From JACDAN01 sp963827705 (GTDB lineage: Bacteria > Actinomycetota > Thermoleophilia > Gaiellales > Gaiellaceae), in NCBI GenBank assembly GCA_963827705.1, contig CAWHBN010000010.1, forward strand, positions 171,559 to 235,558: 64,000 nucleotides of DNA, given 5' to 3'. Shown in pieces: positions 62,130 to 64,000 of this stretch. The first letter of the stretch is position 1; every line of letters starts with the position of its first letter. A model generated the notes under the pieces. The model was given only the letters and a program-made list of their open reading frames with translations, was not told the origin of the DNA and did not search any database. The translations under genes and the position numbers were made by a program.

Positions 62130-62840
62130 ATGAATCCACGCTTGAGGTCCAATGCGCGCGAACCGGGGCTGGCCGCGGCGAACGAGCGGCTGCTCGTTCG
62201 ACTCGGATTCGACCTGCACGACGGTCCGCTCCAGCAGGTGTATGCACTCGCCCAGGACGTTCGGCTGCTCCGCGAACAGATGGTCGAGGTCGTCGGGAGT
62301 GAGCATCGCAAGAAGCTGGTCGGCCGCTTCGACGACCTGGACTCTCAACTCGCCGAGCTCCATCAGGACCTCCGCGACCTGGCGCACTCACTCGAACCGC
62401 GCTCGCTCCTTCGACAGCCGCTGCCTCAGGCCGTCGAACGCCAGCTCGCGGCCCTCAAACGGCGAACCGGTATCTCGACCTCCTTCGTGGTTCAGGGATC
62501 GTTCGACACACTCACCGCGTCCCAGAGGATCGCGCTCCTGCGCGTCCTGCAAGAGGCGCTGAGCAACGTCAGCCGCCACAGCGGCAGCCGCGAGGTCGCC
62601 GTGATCCTGCTCGACACGACGTTCAAGGGTGTCTCCATGGAGATCCGTGACGACGGCCGCGGCTTCGATCCCGCCCGCGTCGTGCCGGCCGAGGACGGAG
62701 AGAGCGGGATCGGGCTCGTCGGCATGCGCGAGCGCCTCAGGCTGCTCGGCGGCCGGCTCGAGATCGAGAGCGCACCGGGCGGCCCGACGACGGTGAGGGC
62801 CACACTGCCTCGGTGGCTCCCGCTCGCACAGTCAGCCTGA
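62130..62840 (+). CDS. Cytoplasmic histidine kinase (NarX/DegS-type, HisKA_3)
   Basis: 236 residues. No membrane helix and no sensor domain. The phosphoacceptor His is in LGFDLHDGPLQQVYALAQDV; the dimerisation helices follow. ATPase: LRVLQEALSNVSRHSGSREV (N box), IRDDGRGFDPARVV (G1), GIGLVGMRERLRLLGGRLEI (G2). Likely senses through a partner or by dimer state. SD GGAGC, 13 nt after the response regulator. Confidence 0.88.
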   Translation: MNPRLRSNAREPGLAAANERLLVRLGFDLHDGPLQQVYALAQDVRLLREQMVEVVGSEHRKKLVGRFDDLDSQLAELHQDLRDLAHSLEPRSLLRQPLPQAVERQLAALKRRTGISTSFVVQGSFDTLTASQRIALLRVLQEALSNVSRHSGSREVAVILLDTTFKGVSMEIRDDGRGFDPARVVPAEDGESGIGLVGMRERLRLLGGRLEIESAPGGPTTVRATLPRWLPLAQSA

Positions 62841-63008
62841 CGCGGCCTCCCAAACGACACCCCACGCTCGGGTAGGAGCACCCGCCCGGAAATCGGCTGC
62901 GACGGCCGCGGCTACTCGCGCGCCGGCGACTACCAATTAGACGGGCACGAACTACCCGGATCGGCCTCGTGTGGCGGCCGGCGGTTCGCGACACTGGATA
63001 GGCATCCG

Positions 63009-63236
63009 ATGAAGCTTCTGATCAGTCACCCAGAGCTCGCGCCCGCCCTGGCCTCCGCCTTGAACGAGGCCGATTGCGTCGCCACCCACATTGAGACCGA
63101 CACCCTCGAGGTGCTCGTTCCTTGGCACCTCGACGGCGGCAACAGGGCGCAAACGGCGACGGAGTTGCTGTTCTTCGTCAAGGCCTGGGCGTCGAAGCAC
63201 CCGGCGTTCAGGGCGACACTGATCGAAGCAAGCTAG
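63009..63236 (+). CDS. Small protein of unknown function
   Basis: 75 residues (MKLLISHPELAPALASALNE ... VKAWASKHPAFRATLIEAS). Alternating beta-alpha pattern like a small ferredoxin-like fold. Not recognised. Lies 168 bp after the kinase gene and is convergent with the NlpC gene. Confidence 0.6.
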   Translation: MKLLISHPELAPALASALNEADCVATHIETDTLEVLVPWHLDGGNRAQTATELLFFVKAWASKHPAFRATLIEAS

Positions 63237-63251
63237 GGCGCTAGTAGCGGC

Positions 63252-63803
63252 CTAGTAGACGAGCCGGCGGGCGCCGACGTAGACGCCGCCCCAGTAGCCG
63301 CGCAAGCTCTCGATTCTGACCGTGGAGCGGCTGTTTGGGGCGTGGATCATCTTGCCGCGACCGATGTACATGCCGACGTGGCCGAGCCGATTGAAGAAGA
63401 CAAGGTCGCCGCGGTGAAGGTTGCTGGCCCTGACGCGATGGCCGCGGTGGAACTGGCCGGCGGCGACCCGGGGCAGGCGGATGCCGAACCGCCCGTACAC
63501 ATACCTGACGAGTCCCGAGCAGTCGAAGCCCGACCGCGGTGACGAACCGCCCCAGCGGTAGGACACGCCCAGGTAGCGCTTCGCGATCCGGACGACTCGC
63601 TTCGTCTTGCGCTCGACCTTCTGCTTGTGCGTCAGCCGCTTGCGCTTCTTGCGCGGAGGCTTCGGGTGCTTCTTCTTCACCTTCGCCGCGACCACCCTCG
63701 AGGGGCCGTACGCCCTGGCCTCTCCCTCGACCTTGGGGAGGCAGGAGAAGAGCACCAGTGCGATGGCGAACGCGAGAACGGGTTTTGTCAGACGGAGGCT
63801 CAT
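63252..63803 (-). CDS. Secreted NlpC/P60 peptidoglycan hydrolase
   Basis: 183 residues from the ATG at 63803, where the signal peptide begins (LTKPVLAFAIALVLFSCLP). A Lys/Arg-rich stretch (about 30-62) binds polyanions of the wall. NlpC/P60 catalytic motifs: Cys in RSGFDCSGLVRYVYGRFG, His in LGHVGMYIGRGKMIHA and the third polar residue His/Asn in IHAPNSR. Endopeptidase cutting wall peptides between D-Glu and the diamino acid. Last gene in the window. Confidence 0.9.
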   Translation of the reverse strand: MSLRLTKPVLAFAIALVLFSCLPKVEGEARAYGPSRVVAAKVKKKHPKPPRKKRKRLTHKQKVERKTKRVVRIAKRYLGVSYRWGGSSPRSGFDCSGLVRYVYGRFGIRLPRVAAGQFHRGHRVRASNLHRGDLVFFNRLGHVGMYIGRGKMIHAPNSRSTVRIESLRGYWGGVYVGARRLVY

Positions 63804-64000
63804 TCGAGTGGGGCGCGGCGGCGGTCTCTCGCGCCTGGCGGCTCGCAACGAGATGAGGGCTGCCAGTCCAGATAACGGCCGCCGCTCGTTGTGTGCCGAG
63901 CGCGACTCTCGTCTGACGACCCCGGACTAACCTCGGTATCACGTCAGCAGTTGCCCTCCCTCGAAAGGGGTATTTCCCCGGGGCGTCGAGTTCGAGCTAG

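Overview
The window is GC-rich chromosomal DNA with dense, short-spaced operons, many GTG and TTG starts and very little phage or transposon signal. Gene content (PurL/F/M/N/H with separate PurL, Mn-catalase, DUF3618 and actinobacterial holin-like stress proteins, YcaQ-type winged-helix protein, DUF4126, CtaG, paired dynamin-like GTPases) points to an actinobacterium. The Ig-repeat secreted protein style and overall composition suggest class Thermoleophilia, but that is an inference from gene style and no 16S gene is present.

Layout. 1-6.3 kb: a secreted protein with about 15 tandem Ig-like repeats (running off the left edge), its proline-rich membrane partner, a glyoxalase and a secreted protein. 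6.5-14.6 kb: an M36 metallopeptidase, then a FtsX-type permease with a double-ATPase ABC protein. 14.6-25.7 kb: acetyltransferase and EamA exporter, then the purine genes purL-purF, a CtaG/small membrane protein pair on the other strand, purM-purN-purH, and cystathionine beta-synthase with a phosphoesterase. 25.7-31.4 kb: methyltransferase, YcaQ-like protein, cystathionine gamma-synthase/lyase, DUF1905 protein, a secreted protein and an MBL-fold hydrolase. 30.4-40.6 kb: a GH/GT4 carbohydrate operon, an SDR, DUF4126, two dynamin-like GTPases, and a LytM-like peptidase with an alpha/beta hydrolase. 40.6-51.7 kb: accessory and stress-associated region with CsbD, DUF2188, small membrane proteins, glgC, a HAD phosphatase, and a holin-like/DUF3618/Mn-catalase cluster behind a SigB/SigF-like promoter. 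51.9-64 kb: three tRNAs (Val, Glu, Lys), a nuclease, a PAS-LuxR regulator, arginase, acetyltransferase, methyltransferases, a stand-alone LigD-type polymerase, a response regulator/histidine kinase pair and an NlpC/P60 hydrolase.

Two themes cut across the window. First, many start codons (ATG or GTG) lie 7-9 nt behind a TANNNT (or CANNNT) hexamer with no Shine-Dalgarno sequence, and all three tRNAs begin 7-8 nt after such a hexamer; this indicates leaderless transcription as a major mode, mixed with ordinary SD-led genes. Second, at least ten genes that should be intact (including purN, glgC and ctaG) carry single-base frameshifts, mostly of the one-extra-base type. Because housekeeping genes are hit, an assembly or sequencing error is the most likely cause, and each affected entry below describes the reconstructed gene.
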